Made by a program: the position numbers and the translations under genes
Source of the DNA: Bacteroidota bacterium
GTDB lineage: Bacteria > Bacteroidota > Ignavibacteria > SZUA-365
DNA: 64,000 nt
Assembly: GCA_029907355.1 (NCBI GenBank)
Contig: JARYLZ010000008.1
Location: 1-64,000, forward strand
Direction of reading: 5' to 3'
In this document: positions 28,776-39,860 of the stretch, piece after piece
Layout of the letters: each line of letters starts with the position of its first letter
Position numbering within the stretch: position 1 is the first letter of the stretch
The notes under the pieces: generated by a model
Told to the model about the DNA's origin: nothing
Seen by the model: the letters and a program-made list of their open reading frames with translations, nothing else
Database searches by the model: none

Positions 28776-30269
28776 ATGAATAGAGCCCCCAGCACGGGTG
28801 GGAGAGACGACCAGCCGCGGTTCCGCCGCGAACTCGGTCTCTGGTCGTCGGTCATGGTCGTCGTCGGATCGATGATCGGGTCGGGTATTTTCATCGTCAG
28901 CGCGGATATCGCACGCAACGTCGGTTCACCGGGCTGGCTGCTCATCGTCTGGGTCGTCACGGGGCTCGTCACCCTCGCGGCGGCGCTCAGCTACGGCGAG
29001 CTCGCGGGCATGATGCCCCACGCCGGGGGGCAATACGTCTACCTCCGGGAAGCCTACAACCCGCTCATCGGTTTTCTCTACGGGTGGACCTTGTTCCTGG
29101 TCATCCAGTCGGGAACCATCGCCGCCGTCGCCGTGGCTTTCGCAAAATTCACGTCGGTGTTCGTCCCCTGGTTCGGCGAGGCGAATGTCCTCTTTACGGC
29201 GGCGGGGAAAAACGTGACGGGGGCCCATCTCCTCGCCGTTCTGAGCGTGTGGGTGCTGACGGCGGTCAATCTCCGCGGTATCCGCGAAGGGAAAATCGTC
29301 CAGGTCCTCTTCACCGTTCTCAAAATCGTCGTCGTCCTGGGCCTGATCGTCGCCGGCCTCATCGTTGCGGCGGACACGGACACATTCGCGCGGAACGCGG
29401 AACGGTTCTGGGATGCGCACCGGGTGGTCATGCGCAACGACGGGAGCGTCGTCATCGAGGCGTTGAGCGGCCCCCTCTTGATCGCCGCCGTCGGCGTCGC
29501 CATGGTCGGCTCTCTCTTCTCCTCGGATGCATGGAACAACATCACCTTCACGGCAGCCGAGGTGATCGAACCGAGGAAGACGATCCCCCTCAGCCTCGCG
29601 ATCGGAACAGGGCTCGTGAGCGTGCTCTACATCCTCGCGAACGTGGCATATCTCCACCTGCTCCCCCTGCAGGGGTCTCCGCACGCCGGGGATGTCATCG
29701 GCCGCGGAATCCAGTTCGCCACGTCGGACCGCGTGGGGACCGCAGCGGCACGAGTCGTGCTCGGGGAAACGGCGGAATACGTCATGGCTGCCCTCGTCAT
29801 GATTTCCACGTTCGGTTGCAACAACGGCCTCATCCTGGCGGGCGCACGAGTGTCGTTCGCGATGGCGCGCGACGGTCTTTTTTTCCGTACCGTCGGGAAG
29901 TTGAACTCCCGCTCCGTGCCGGGGGCCGCGCTCGTTCTCCAGGCAGTGTGGACTTCCCTCCTCTGTGTGAGCGGCACGTACAGCGACCTGCTCGACTACG
30001 TCATTTTCGCCGTTCTCATTTTCTATATCCTGACCATCGGCGGGCTGTTCATCCTGCGTCGAAAGGAACCGGACGCAGAACGCCCTTACCGGGCTTTCGG
30101 CTACCCCGTCGTGCCCGCCCTCTACATCGCCGTCGCTTTCGCCGTCTCGCTGGATCTCCTCGTCTTCAAGCCTGCTTATACGTGGCCGGGGTTGCTCATC
30201 GTCCTCCTCGGCATCCCCGCATTTTTCGCCTGGAGAAGGTTTCGAAAAACGAGCGAAATCCCAGCATGA
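28776..30269 (+). CDS. Amino acid permease (APC family)
   Basis: LGLWSSVMVVVGSMIGSGIFIVSADIARNVGSPGWLLIVWVVTG; about 12 TM helices; AALSYGELAGMMPHAGGQYVYLREAY. Confidence 0.92.
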   Translation: MNRAPSTGGRDDQPRFRRELGLWSSVMVVVGSMIGSGIFIVSADIARNVGSPGWLLIVWVVTGLVTLAAALSYGELAGMMPHAGGQYVYLREAYNPLIGFLYGWTLFLVIQSGTIAAVAVAFAKFTSVFVPWFGEANVLFTAAGKNVTGAHLLAVLSVWVLTAVNLRGIREGKIVQVLFTVLKIVVVLGLIVAGLIVAADTDTFARNAERFWDAHRVVMRNDGSVVIEALSGPLLIAAVGVAMVGSLFSSDAWNNITFTAAEVIEPRKTIPLSLAIGTGLVSVLYILANVAYLHLLPLQGSPHAGDVIGRGIQFATSDRVGTAAARVVLGETAEYVMAALVMISTFGCNNGLILAGARVSFAMARDGLFFRTVGKLNSRSVPGAALVLQAVWTSLLCVSGTYSDLLDYVIFAVLIFYILTIGGLFILRRKEPDAERPYRAFGYPVVPALYIAVAFAVSLDLLVFKPAYTWPGLLIVLLGIPAFFAWRRFRKTSEIPA

Positions 30270-30477
30270 AGCGTGCCAGCGAACACGATCGAGGGAACGA
30301 CTCGTACCCTCTGCGCCATCAACGAAAGCGTGCGCCCGATGCCTTCGCGTCTTCTTCCCCCTGCCTGGAATCTTTCCATCCTTTCCGATGTTCATTTGAA
30401 TGATCGACGGGATGAACCTCGCACGGTCGAGTGAAGCCAGCTCAACGAACGGACCCGATACCCGGAGACATCGTGGA

Positions 30478-31923
30478 ATGAACATGGAAGAAAAACCTCT
30501 CGAACAACTCGTCCAGCAGGAGTACCGGTACGGTTTCGTTACCGATATCGAGACGGACGTTTTTCCCAAAGGCCTGAACGAGAAGATCATCCGCATGATT
30601 TCTGAGCGGAAAGAAGAACCGGCGTGGCTCACCGAATGGCGTTTGAACGCTTTCCGTCGTTGGAAGGAGATGGAGGAACCGCACTGGATCAATGCCGTTT
30701 ACCCCCCAATCGACTACCAAGACATCCGGTATTACGCCGCTCCGCGCGACCGACGCAAACCGCGGAGCATCGACGAGGTCCAGCCGGAGATCCTCGAGAC
30801 CTACGAGAAACTCGGCATCCCCCTGCGCGAACAGGAGCGCCTCTCCGGCGTCGCCGTAGATGCCGTTTTCGATAGCGTGTCCGTCGCCACGACCTTCAAG
30901 GAGAAATTGGCCGAACAGGGGATCATTTTCTGCTCGTTCTCCGAAGCGGTGCGCGAACACCCCGACCTCGTGCGGAAGTACCTCGGCAGTGTCGTCCCAG
31001 CTTCCGACAATTTCTTCGCGGCCTTGAACTCGGCGGTCTTCAGCGACGGATCTTTCATTTACGTCCCGAAAGGTGTGCGTTGCCCGATGGAACTGTCCAC
31101 GTACTTCCGGATCAACAGTTCCGAGACGGGCCAGTTCGAGCGGACCCTCATCATCGCAGACGAGGGGGCATCCCTGAGCTATCTCGAAGGGTGTACCGCC
31201 CCTATCCGTGACGAGAACCAGCTGCACGCCGCCGTCGTCGAACTCATCGCCCTCGACGGGGCCGACATCAAATACTCCACGGTCCAGAATTGGTACCCCG
31301 GCGACGCCGAAGGTCGAGGGGGGATTTACAATTTCGTCACGAAACGCGGGCTCTGCGCAGGCAGGAAATCGAAGATATCCTGGACACAGGTCGAGACGGG
31401 GGCTTCCATCACATGGAAATACCCCGGTTGTATCTTGAAGGGGGACGAGTCGGTCGGCGAGTTCTACTCCGTCGCGGTGACGAACCGGCACCAGCAGGCC
31501 GACACGGGGACGAAAATGATCCACATCGGGAAGAACACGCGTTCGACCATCGTCTCGAAGGGGATCTCCGCGGGGGAGAGCAGGAACACATACCGCGGTC
31601 TGGTCAGCATTCTCCCCTCCGCCGACGGCGCGCGGAATTTCTCCCGCTGCGACTCGATGCTCATCGGCGACCGTTCGGGCGCCTCCACGTTCCCCGTCAT
31701 CGACGTGAGGAACCCGACGGCGCAGATGGAGCACGAAGCGAGCACCTCGCGCATCGGGGAGGACCAGATTTTCTACTGCAACCAGCGCGGCATTTCCACG
31801 GAAGACGCGGTCGCGATGATCGTGAACGGCTTTTGCAAGGAGGTATTCCGCGAGCTTCCCATGGAATTCGCCGTCGAGGCACAGAAACTTCTCGGCGTCA
31901 CGCTCGAGGGCGGCGTCGGTTGA
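30478..31923 (+). CDS. sufB: Fe-S cluster assembly scaffold SufB
   Basis: [46 protein letters not shown]-terminal [21 protein letters not shown]. Confidence 0.97.
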   Translation: MNMEEKPLEQLVQQEYRYGFVTDIETDVFPKGLNEKIIRMISERKEEPAWLTEWRLNAFRRWKEMEEPHWINAVYPPIDYQDIRYYAAPRDRRKPRSIDEVQPEILETYEKLGIPLREQERLSGVAVDAVFDSVSVATTFKEKLAEQGIIFCSFSEAVREHPDLVRKYLGSVVPASDNFFAALNSAVFSDGSFIYVPKGVRCPMELSTYFRINSSETGQFERTLIIADEGASLSYLEGCTAPIRDENQLHAAVVELIALDGADIKYSTVQNWYPGDAEGRGGIYNFVTKRGLCAGRKSKISWTQVETGASITWKYPGCILKGDESVGEFYSVAVTNRHQQADTGTKMIHIGKNTRSTIVSKGISAGESRNTYRGLVSILPSADGARNFSRCDSMLIGDRSGASTFPVIDVRNPTAQMEHEASTSRIGEDQIFYCNQRGISTEDAVAMIVNGFCKEVFRELPMEFAVEAQKLLGVTLEGGVG

Positions 31924-31944
31924 CGCGCATCCCGAGCCATTTCA

Positions 31945-32730
31945 ATGGACACACAACCCATGCTACTCGAAATCCGCAATCTCCACGCTTCCGTCGAAGG
32001 GAAACCGATTCTGAAAGGGCTCACCCTCTCGGTGGACGCCGGCGAGGTCCACGCCATCATGGGGCCGAACGGTTCCGGCAAGAGCACCCTCGCCAACGTC
32101 CTCGCGGGGCGCGACCACTACGAAGTCACCGAGGGTGAAGTGCTGTACCGCGGCCGAAACCTCCTCGGCATGTCGCCCGAGGAACGCGCCCGGGAGGGCG
32201 TTTTCCTCGCCTTCCAGTATCCGGTCGAAATCCCCGGCGTGAGCAATGCCTATTTTCTCAGGACCGCACTCAACGCCGTCCGCAAGGCTCGCGGTCTCGA
32301 GGAACTCGATGCCCTCGATTTCCTCGAGTTCCTCCGCGGGAAGATCGAACTCGTCGAAATGGACGATTCGCTCCTCCAGCGATCCGTGAACGAGGGGTTT
32401 TCCGGCGGCGAGAAGAAACGCAACGAAATCCTTCAAATGGCCGTGCTCGAACCGACGCTCGCGGTCCTCGACGAAACGGACTCCGGACTCGACATCGACG
32501 CATTGCGCGTCGTGGCGGGTGGTGTGAACGCTTTGCGCTCGGCGGAGAACGCCATGCTCGTGGTAACCCATTACCAGCGACTGCTGAACTACATCGTCCC
32601 CGACCGGGTCCACGTCCTCTTCGACGGGAGGATCATCCGTTCGGGGGATAAAACGCTCGCATTCCGCCTGGAAGAAGAGGGATACGACTGGGCGAAATCC
32701 CCGCCGGAAACCAACCGTGCAGTCGCGTGA
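31945..32730 (+). CDS. sufC: Fe-S cluster assembly ATPase SufC
   Basis: Walker [36 protein letters not shown]. Confidence 0.97.
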   Translation: MDTQPMLLEIRNLHASVEGKPILKGLTLSVDAGEVHAIMGPNGSGKSTLANVLAGRDHYEVTEGEVLYRGRNLLGMSPEERAREGVFLAFQYPVEIPGVSNAYFLRTALNAVRKARGLEELDALDFLEFLRGKIELVEMDDSLLQRSVNEGFSGGEKKRNEILQMAVLEPTLAVLDETDSGLDIDALRVVAGGVNALRSAENAMLVVTHYQRLLNYIVPDRVHVLFDGRIIRSGDKTLAFRLEEEGYDWAKSPPETNRAVA

Positions 32731-32740
32731 GGCTTCCGTC

Positions 32741-34066
32741 ATGGCCCCAGTCACCTTCGAACCCGTCGATGCATTCACGGCACGGCACCGCGACTTCACC
32801 AGGGAAGTCGACGGCGCGACGCACCCCGTCATCCAGGCCCTTCGCGAATCCGCGATCGCACGCGTCTCCTCGATCGGCTTCCCGACGCGGAAACATGAGG
32901 AGTGGCGTACGACGGACCTTACGCCCGTGTATGCGACACCTTTTTCGCCTGCAATCCCCGACCCGGGATCGGCAGTCGAGATCCCGCTGCCCGCGAAACT
33001 TTTCCTCGAAGCGTCTTCACCGCTCGCGGTCTTTGTGGACGGTATTTTCGTAACGCGCTTGTCCCGTACGCCGACCGACGGTCACGGCGTCACCGTTTCC
33101 GCACTCAGCAGGATGCTCGACGAGTCGGGGGATTTCCGTGCCCTGCTCGAGAGTTACGACGAGAGCCGTGCGGACGTCTTCGCCGAGTTGAACAGCGCAT
33201 TCCTCGTCGACGGCGCCGCCGTGCAGGTTGAGGACGGAAAGGGTTCCGACCGGCCGGTCGTCCTGCTCCACCTCTCGACCGCTGCGGGAGGTCCACGACA
33301 CGTCTCTCCGCGCACCGCCGTCATCGCGGGTCGGGGCAGCCGCCTCCGCCTCGTCGAAATCCACGCATCGCTTGGTGACGGGCGTACCTTCACGAATGCC
33401 CGCACGGATATCAGCCTTCATGCCGAGTCGACGATGGAGTATGTCCGAGTTCTCGTCGAAAACGAGGGAACGATTCACATCGATCGGACGAGCGTCCTGC
33501 AGGAAACGGAAAGCACCGCCGCGACGCATTCCTTCGTGTTCGGCGGCGGTACCGTCCGGCACAACCTCGTGCACACGCTGGACGGAGAGGGGGCGGAAGC
33601 CCGCTTGTTCGGGCTGGTCCTTGCGGACGGCAGACGCCGTGTGGACAATGTCACGCGGATCGAACACGCTCGACCTTCCACGCGGAGTTTCGAACGGTAC
33701 AAGGGCATCGTCGCGGGCGAAGCCCGCCACAGTTTCACGGGCCGGATCGTCGTCCGTCCCGATGCCGCGAAAACGGACGCGCGTCAGACCATCGCCAACC
33801 TCCTCCTTGGCGCCCGCGCATCCGCCGAGGTGAAACCCCAGCTCGAGATCCTCTCCGATGACGTCCGCTGCACTCATGGTGCGACGGTAGGACGCCTCGA
33901 CCCGGACGCTCTGTTCTACCTGCGTTCCCGTGGTATCGACGCCGACGAGGCGCAGCGAATCCTCACGCGGGCTTTCGCCGTAGAGATGCTCGACGAAATC
34001 GGCGAGGAGTGGATGCGCCGGTCTCTCGACACCCTTCTCCAGGACAGATTACGCCGGATCCTCTGA
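32741..34066 (+). CDS. sufD: Fe-S cluster assembly protein SufD
   Basis: SufD family: PTRKHEEWRTTDLTP; C-terminal DDVRCTHGATVGRLDPDALFYLRSRGI. ATG at 32741 preferred over GTG at 32717. Confidence 0.95.
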   Translation: MAPVTFEPVDAFTARHRDFTREVDGATHPVIQALRESAIARVSSIGFPTRKHEEWRTTDLTPVYATPFSPAIPDPGSAVEIPLPAKLFLEASSPLAVFVDGIFVTRLSRTPTDGHGVTVSALSRMLDESGDFRALLESYDESRADVFAELNSAFLVDGAAVQVEDGKGSDRPVVLLHLSTAAGGPRHVSPRTAVIAGRGSRLRLVEIHASLGDGRTFTNARTDISLHAESTMEYVRVLVENEGTIHIDRTSVLQETESTAATHSFVFGGGTVRHNLVHTLDGEGAEARLFGLVLADGRRRVDNVTRIEHARPSTRSFERYKGIVAGEARHSFTGRIVVRPDAAKTDARQTIANLLLGARASAEVKPQLEILSDDVRCTHGATVGRLDPDALFYLRSRGIDADEAQRILTRAFAVEMLDEIGEEWMRRSLDTLLQDRLRRIL

Positions 34067-35346
34067 TGGAAGACATTCCCTGTTGCCCGCCCGACATCGA
34101 ACGTGCCGCCGGTACGAGCGGCATTCCGCGAATCGACCCCCGCGTCGTACGGCAGGATTTCCCGATTTTCACCCGCACCTACCGGGACCGTCCGCTCGTG
34201 TACCTCGACAGCGCGGCCTCGACGCAGAAACCCGCCGCGGTCATCGACGCGGTGCGTTCTTTCTACGAGGAGCACTACGCGAACATTCACCGGGGCGTCT
34301 ACCATTTGAGCCAGATCGCCACGGCGCGTTTCGAGGCGGTGCGCGAGAAAGTCCGCGACTTCATCCATGCCGCTTCCTCGAGGGAAATCGTTTTCACGGG
34401 CGGCACGACGGACGGCATCAACCTCGTCGCGCGGAGTTACGCGCGCGACCATATCCGCGAGGGCGACGAGATCATTCTCTCGACGATGGAACACCACGCG
34501 AATATCGTCCCCTGGCAGATGGTCTGCGAGGAACGCGGAGCCCGCCTGCGCGTCATCCCGATGACCGACGAGGGCGAACTCCTGATCGACGAGTACGAAA
34601 AGCTCTTCGGTCCCCGCACGCGGATCGTCGCCGTCACGCACGTATCGAACGCGCTCGGCACGGTCAACCCCATCCGCCGGATGGTCCGCGTCGCCCACGA
34701 GCACGGTGTTCCGGTCCTCGTAGACGGTGCCCAGTCCGTCCAGCACATGCCGATCGACGTACGTGATTTGGACTGCGACTTTTTCGTCTTCAGCGGGCAC
34801 AAGATGTACGGACCGACAGGTGTCGGCGTCCTCTACGCGAAATCCGACTGGCTCGAACGGCTTCCGCCCGTCCGCGGGGGGGGTGACATGATCCTCTCCG
34901 TCTCGTTCGAGAAAACCGTTTACAACAAGCCGCCGTACAAGTTCGAGGCCGGGACACCGAACATCGCGGGCGTCATCGGGCTCGGCGCGGCGATCGATTA
35001 TCTCCGCGCCCTCGACATGCGAGCGGTCGCCGTCCACGAGCATGCCCTCCTCGAGCAGGCGACGGAGCGTATGCGCGCCATCCCCGGTGTGCGCCTGATC
35101 GGGACGGCGCCGGAACGCGCGGGTGTCCTCTCCTTCATGCTCTGTGCCGTTCACCCCCACGATATCGGGACCATTCTCGACCAGGACGGCGTTGCGATAC
35201 GGGCCGGTCATCACTGCGCGCAGCCGACCATGCAGCGCCTGGGCATCCCGGCGACAGCCCGCGCATCCTTCGGCGTCTACAATACCGACGAGGATATCGC
35301 CGCTCTCATCGCGGCCGTAGAACATGTCTTGAAGGTGTTCTCATGA
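34066..35346 (+). CDS. sufS: Cysteine desulfurase SufS
   Basis: YLDSAASTQKPAAVIDA, FSGHKMYGPTGVGVLY (PLP Lys), RAGHHCAQPTM; start overlaps the sufD stop. Confidence 0.97.
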   Translation: MEDIPCCPPDIERAAGTSGIPRIDPRVVRQDFPIFTRTYRDRPLVYLDSAASTQKPAAVIDAVRSFYEEHYANIHRGVYHLSQIATARFEAVREKVRDFIHAASSREIVFTGGTTDGINLVARSYARDHIREGDEIILSTMEHHANIVPWQMVCEERGARLRVIPMTDEGELLIDEYEKLFGPRTRIVAVTHVSNALGTVNPIRRMVRVAHEHGVPVLVDGAQSVQHMPIDVRDLDCDFFVFSGHKMYGPTGVGVLYAKSDWLERLPPVRGGGDMILSVSFEKTVYNKPPYKFEAGTPNIAGVIGLGAAIDYLRALDMRAVAVHEHALLEQATERMRAIPGVRLIGTAPERAGVLSFMLCAVHPHDIGTILDQDGVAIRAGHHCAQPTMQRLGIPATARASFGVYNTDEDIAALIAAVEHVLKVFS

Positions 35347-35822
35347 GCAACGACATCCACGACCTCTACCAGGAACTGATCCTCGACCATAACCGCTCAC
35401 CGAGGAATTTCCGTGTCATAGAGGACGCCGATGTGCAGCGGGAAGGCTTCAATCCGCTCTGCGGCGACCACTACACCGTATACCTGAAACTCGACGGCGA
35501 TGTCGTGGCGGATGTGAGCTTCCATGGGTCGGGGTGTGCCATATCGAAAGCGTCCGCTTCCATGATGACCACGATGGTCAAGGGCAAAACGCGCGACGAG
35601 ATCCGAAAGCTTTTCGAACGCTTCCATGCCGTGGTTACCGGCACGGAACGAGCAGGCGGATCCAGCGAAGAACTCGGCAAGCTGGCCGTGTTCGCCGGTA
35701 TTTCGGAATACCCGTCGCGCGTGAAATGCGCCACTCTTCCCTGGCACACCCTCCACGAGGCACTGTTCGGCCCCCCGCCGGATATCGAATCGAGCGGGGC
35801 GACGACGGTCACCGCGGAATGA
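35343..35822 (+). CDS. sufU: SUF system NifU-like scaffold/sulfurtransferase SufU
   Basis: LYQELILDHNRSPRNF; GSGCAISKASASMM; RVKCATLPWHTL; ATG overlaps sufS stop. Confidence 0.95.
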   Translation: MSNDIHDLYQELILDHNRSPRNFRVIEDADVQREGFNPLCGDHYTVYLKLDGDVVADVSFHGSGCAISKASASMMTTMVKGKTRDEIRKLFERFHAVVTGTERAGGSSEELGKLAVFAGISEYPSRVKCATLPWHTLHEALFGPPPDIESSGATTVTAE

Positions 35823-35859
35823 GACGAGCGCAGCAGCGTGGAGACATGTGCCCGTACGT

Positions 35860-35899
35860 CTCTCCGCATGCAAGACCGCACACCCGCTCATGCGGAGAG
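35860..35899. terminator. Hairpin between convergent sufU and rsmB
   Basis: CTCTCCGCATG (35860-35870) / CATGCGGAGAG (35889-35899), 11-bp perfect stem in an 86-bp convergent gap. Confidence 0.6.
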
Positions 35900-35908
35900 T
35901 CGTAGAGG

Positions 35909-37276
35909 TCACTTTTTCCTGGCGACGCGTGCGGCGAACGCCCCGTCCATGCGATGACGGTGCGGGAGTGTCTCCATGAACCCCTCGCCCGTCACGAGCT
36001 GAGGGGCGAGGAAAGCCCGTGCGTTCTCCACCGAGAATTCCGGGTGCCTCTCGAGGAACGAACGCATCTGCCACGCGTTCTCTTCCGGTTCGGTCGTGCA
36101 CGTGCTGTATACGAGAACGCCGCCGGGACGCACGAGATGGGCGGCATGGTCGAGTATCGTTCGCTGGATCTCCGCCATCTTCCGAATATCGTCCTGCTCG
36201 CGCTTCCACTTGATGTCCGGCTTCTTGCACAGCACGCCGAGGCCGGTACACGGAGCATCCACGAGCACTTTGTCCGCCGGCGGGAGGTCGACGATCGATG
36301 CATCCCCCTCGACGGTCTCGATGATGGTGATACCGAGACGCTCGGCAGTCGCTCGGACGAGCCCGAGACGAGCAGGGGAGAGATCCACGGCAACGATTCT
36401 CCCCTCGTTCCGCATCATCTCGGCGGCATGGACGGATTTTCCGCCCGGGGCGGCGCAGAGGTCGTACACCGTTTCTCCGGGGCGCGGCGCGAGAAGGCGA
36501 CCCACCAATCCCTGACTCTCGTCCTGGATGGTGAACAAGCCGTCGAGAAACGCTCTCGTCTGGCGGATGTTCGGGAGATTCCTCACGGTGACGTAATCCT
36601 CCAGGAAAAAGCACCGTCGGTAATCGATGCACATCTCCGTGAGCGTCTCGAGAAACGCGCGGTAATCGGTGCGGAGAGGATTATAGCGCAACGTGAGGAA
36701 AGGGCGCATGTTGTTCGCCTTGAGCAGTGACTCGGTCTGCTCGAAGCCGTACCGTGCATGCCAGCGGCGCACGAGCCACATCGGGTGGGAATGGACGACG
36801 GAGAGGTACTGGAACTCGTCGCCGGACGCGAGGGGGTAATGGATGTTCTCGATGTTGCGCGCGATGTTCCGCAGCAACCCGTTGATGGTATCCGCCGGTT
36901 TCTGCCCGCGGAACCGCTTGACGAATTCCACCGCCTCGTTCACGGCCGCGTGGTGCGGGATCCGTGTCAGGAAGAGGATCTGGTACAAGCCGACACGAAG
37001 GGCGTTCCGGATCTCCGGTTCGATTTTCCCATAGGCCCCGCGGTAGAAACTCGTGAGCACCCAGTCGAGCCTGAGAAGGTTCCGCATGACGCCGTGGACC
37101 AGCTCGTTCAAAAGCCGTTTATCGAGCGGGTTGAACTCCCCGCCTGCCATCTCGGCGTCGAGGAGCCTGTCGAGGTACGCGTCCGTCCTCTCGATACGGG
37201 TAAGGATCTTCACCGCGGTCCCGCGGACGCCCTTGTACACCTCGGGGGGATATTCCGCTTGCTGTTCCATGCGCAT
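35909..37276 (-). CDS. rsmB: 16S rRNA (cytosine) methyltransferase RsmB (NOL1/NOP2/Sun family)
   Basis: N-terminal NusB-like domain; VYDLCAAPGGKSVHAAEMM, VDAPCTGLGVLCKKPDIKW, VYSTCTTEPEENAW. The 924-aa track ORF has a spurious N-terminal half overlapping the GlmU-family gene in another frame. Confidence 0.93.
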   Translation of the reverse strand: MRMEQQAEYPPEVYKGVRGTAVKILTRIERTDAYLDRLLDAEMAGGEFNPLDKRLLNELVHGVMRNLLRLDWVLTSFYRGAYGKIEPEIRNALRVGLYQILFLTRIPHHAAVNEAVEFVKRFRGQKPADTINGLLRNIARNIENIHYPLASGDEFQYLSVVHSHPMWLVRRWHARYGFEQTESLLKANNMRPFLTLRYNPLRTDYRAFLETLTEMCIDYRRCFFLEDYVTVRNLPNIRQTRAFLDGLFTIQDESQGLVGRLLAPRPGETVYDLCAAPGGKSVHAAEMMRNEGRIVAVDLSPARLGLVRATAERLGITIIETVEGDASIVDLPPADKVLVDAPCTGLGVLCKKPDIKWKREQDDIRKMAEIQRTILDHAAHLVRPGGVLVYSTCTTEPEENAWQMRSFLERHPEFSVENARAFLAPQLVTGEGFMETLPHRHRMDGAFAARVARKK

Positions 37277-37287
37277 CGCGTCGGTTG

Positions 37288-38541
37288 TCACGTTCCGCGC
37301 CAGGCCGCACGCTGGTGTGCGGTCGCATCGAAGACGGCCCGCAGGAGACGACGTTCGGGCTCGGTGAAGCGGCACCCCCGCCGCGCCATGACGGTCTCCG
37401 CCACGGCGGCGCACATTTCGAAGCGGTACTCCTTGAACCCGTTTTCCCCACCCCACGCGAAACTGGGGATATAGGCGGGGAAGTAGCCGGCGCCGAAGAG
37501 ATTTACGCATACACCGACCGACGTCCCCGTCGTGAGCATGGAGTTGATGCCGCATTTCGAATGGTCGGCCATGATCGTCCCGAGGAACATCGTCCCGGTG
37601 TCGTACTCGGTGCCCTCGAGCGTCATACGGATGTTCCGGTAGGTGTTCTTCAAATCGCTCGTGTTCGTGTCGGCGCCGAGATTGGTCCACGCCGCGAAAT
37701 AGGAGTGACCGGCGAAGCCCTCGTGCTGTTTGTTCGCGTAGGAATGGAAAATCGTCCCTTCCACTTCCCCTCCGACTTTGCACACCGGCCCGATGGAGGT
37801 CCCGGCGTATATCTTCGCCCCGATCTTGATCTTCGATTGCGGCCCGACGTACACCGGTCCGACGAGTACGGCGTTGTGCATGATCTCCGCCCCGCGATCC
37901 AGGACGATGGGCCCCCCGGACGCGTCGAGTACGACTCCCTCCCCGAGCCGAGCATCGGCCCCGATAGAGATGTTGCCCGCCTCGACGAGGCGGGTGGAAG
38001 GGGCGAGACACGCGGTCTCGTCGAGGATGCCGAGCGGCACGAGTCGTGCATCCTCGATCATCTGCGCGGGGTTCCGTACGATGATATCCCATGGGAAGTG
38101 GATCCGGCAGGCGGGGACCTCGATATGCGCCGGGGCTTCGACGATTTGCGGACCATCGCCCGCCAGAAGCCCGGCGAAGACCGTATCCCGCCACCGGTGC
38201 GACGATGCGGTGTACCCGATGACGCGATGGTCGGCCAGCAGAACGGCATCCGTCTGGGCTGCATCGACGATGCGGCGCGCAGCGTCGCCGGACAATTGCA
38301 CCGTCCCGTCCAGGAATACGACCGGGCAACCGGGGGAAGTGTTCACCGGAGCGTTTTTCCGCTCGCGGACGACCTCCGCCAGATCCGGGCGCACGACGGC
38401 GCCTAGGTCGGTACCGGGGAACAGGAGGGAGGCACGCTCCCACGGTGTGAACATTCCGCAGCGCAGATCGAACGAGGGCTGGAGGTACGTCAGCGGGAGC
38501 AGGTCCCTGACGTCGCGGTGCTCGTAGAGGATGACGTGCAT
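37288..38541 (-). CDS. GlmU-family putative sugar nucleotidyltransferase/acyltransferase with left-handed beta-helix repeats
   Basis: Hexapeptide-type segment (ISIGADARLGEGVVLDASGGPIVLDRGAEIMHNAVLVGPVYVGPQSKIKIGAKIYAGTSIGPVCKVGGEVEGTIFHSYANKQHEGFAGHSY). Confidence 0.85.
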   Translation of the reverse strand: MHVILYEHRDVRDLLPLTYLQPSFDLRCGMFTPWERASLLFPGTDLGAVVRPDLAEVVRERKNAPVNTSPGCPVVFLDGTVQLSGDAARRIVDAAQTDAVLLADHRVIGYTASSHRWRDTVFAGLLAGDGPQIVEAPAHIEVPACRIHFPWDIIVRNPAQMIEDARLVPLGILDETACLAPSTRLVEAGNISIGADARLGEGVVLDASGGPIVLDRGAEIMHNAVLVGPVYVGPQSKIKIGAKIYAGTSIGPVCKVGGEVEGTIFHSYANKQHEGFAGHSYFAAWTNLGADTNTSDLKNTYRNIRMTLEGTEYDTGTMFLGTIMADHSKCGINSMLTTGTSVGVCVNLFGAGYFPAYIPSFAWGGENGFKEYRFEMCAAVAETVMARRGCRFTEPERRLLRAVFDATAHQRAAWRGT

Positions 38542-38550
38542 CGATTCTCT

Positions 38551-39465
38551 TCAGTGAAGAAGGAAAGGCTCTTCGTTCAGCAAGCGCATCTGTGCGAGGA
38601 GTGCACGCATCATGTCGCGGTATTCTTCGACATCGGGGGCGAGGCGAACCGTTTCGCGGTAGGCACGGAAAGCGTCCTCGCAAAGCCCTTTCCTCTCGAA
38701 GTAAATCCCGTGGATCAACTGGCGTGTCACGTCGTCCGCGTTCATGGCGGTCAATTCCCGGTCGAGGGATTCCACCTCGCGTTCGATCGCCGACACCGTG
38801 TCCGGGGGGAGGAGCGAGAAGGTCTGGATGTTCGACACTTCCCCGTCCGTCAGGCGCGTGATCTGCCAGTGGTACACGCCCGGACCGGGGATGACCCCGT
38901 TCGGGATACGGGCCGCGAAACCGCTCCCCTCCACGCTCCAGCGCTGGACGATCTGAAAGTTGTCATCGAGGACGAGGATCTCGTATCGGCCGGCGGAATC
39001 CGTATCGATCCATGTGAAAGTCGGCTGGGCCGTCATGATCGCGCGCGTGGGGAAGACCGCGCTGAACACCGCCTGCTCGCCCCGCACGGCGCCGTATTCA
39101 CCCCCTTCGCGTTTCGTCTTCGTCCGCGAAATCTGCGCGGCGGCGTACTGGAGGATTTTCCCCGCCGCTCCTTCGCCGCTTCCCGCAATCGGTCCCTGCA
39201 GGAACTCCGCGAGCGGCTTTGTCGTGTTTTCGTCCACGCTCACGAGGCGGTCTTCGTTCATCATCAGCTTGACGTAGCTGGCGTACGATGTACGGATGAT
39301 ATCCTTCTTCCCCAGCACCATGCCGACCGTGATGCGCTTCCAGTTCTTGCCCTTGGACATGACCTCCACTCTCCCCCGCAGGCTCATCACGATGAAGGAG
39401 TCCTGTGCCTGGAGGCATACCGTCAACAAGCACCCAGCTATCAACCACAGACCGATCGTTCGCAT
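38551..39465 (-). CDS. FecR-like domain secreted protein (paralog 2)
   Basis: Signal peptide; SLRGRVEVMSKGKNWKRITVGMVLGKKDIIRTSYASYVKLMMNEDRLVSVDENTTKPL; 304 aa. Confidence 0.75.
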   Translation of the reverse strand: MRTIGLWLIAGCLLTVCLQAQDSFIVMSLRGRVEVMSKGKNWKRITVGMVLGKKDIIRTSYASYVKLMMNEDRLVSVDENTTKPLAEFLQGPIAGSGEGAAGKILQYAAAQISRTKTKREGGEYGAVRGEQAVFSAVFPTRAIMTAQPTFTWIDTDSAGRYEILVLDDNFQIVQRWSVEGSGFAARIPNGVIPGPGVYHWQITRLTDGEVSNIQTFSLLPPDTVSAIEREVESLDRELTAMNADDVTRQLIHGIYFERKGLCEDAFRAYRETVRLAPDVEEYRDMMRALLAQMRLLNEEPFLLH

Positions 39466-39496
39466 GTTCGCTCCTTGATCCGAGTTTGACAGGGGA

Positions 39497-39525
39497 AAAT
39501 ATATGCTTTGAGCGTGTCGTTCAAT
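39497..39525 (-). promoter_or_regulatory. Possible Bacteroidetes-type promoter of FecR-like paralog 2
   Basis: On the minus strand ATTG (39525-39522), about 17-bp spacer, TATATTTT (39504-39497), about 30 bp upstream of the start codon. Confidence 0.35.
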
Positions 39526-39860
39526 ACGCCGGTGTCGAGCGGCGAATCCCCATCCGGCAAAATCCCCGGTCATCCACGTCCACCGAACGAGTCGGAAACT
39601 CCCCGCGCGGAATCGACGACGAAGACGGTTCCCGCACGTGTTCCGATCGTGCAGTCGCGCCATCGAAAGCACATGATCGGGAGACAGGACCGGTCGATTC
39701 GGTGCTGTTACGCTTCCTTCGTGTCTCTCATCATTGACCCCCTTTGCTCCGTGACCAACGGCCGGTAGCAGCTCATCCCGCTGTCGGACATTTCAAAATC
39801 GATCGTATATGCCGTTTCGAGCGATGGATGATCCCCGCCGCCGGGGGGGACGGAATCCGT

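Noticed and set aside
37277-38683. N-terminal half of the 924-aa minus-strand ORF
   Set aside because: Out-of-frame Arg-rich reading of the GlmU-family gene; RsmB begins at 37276.
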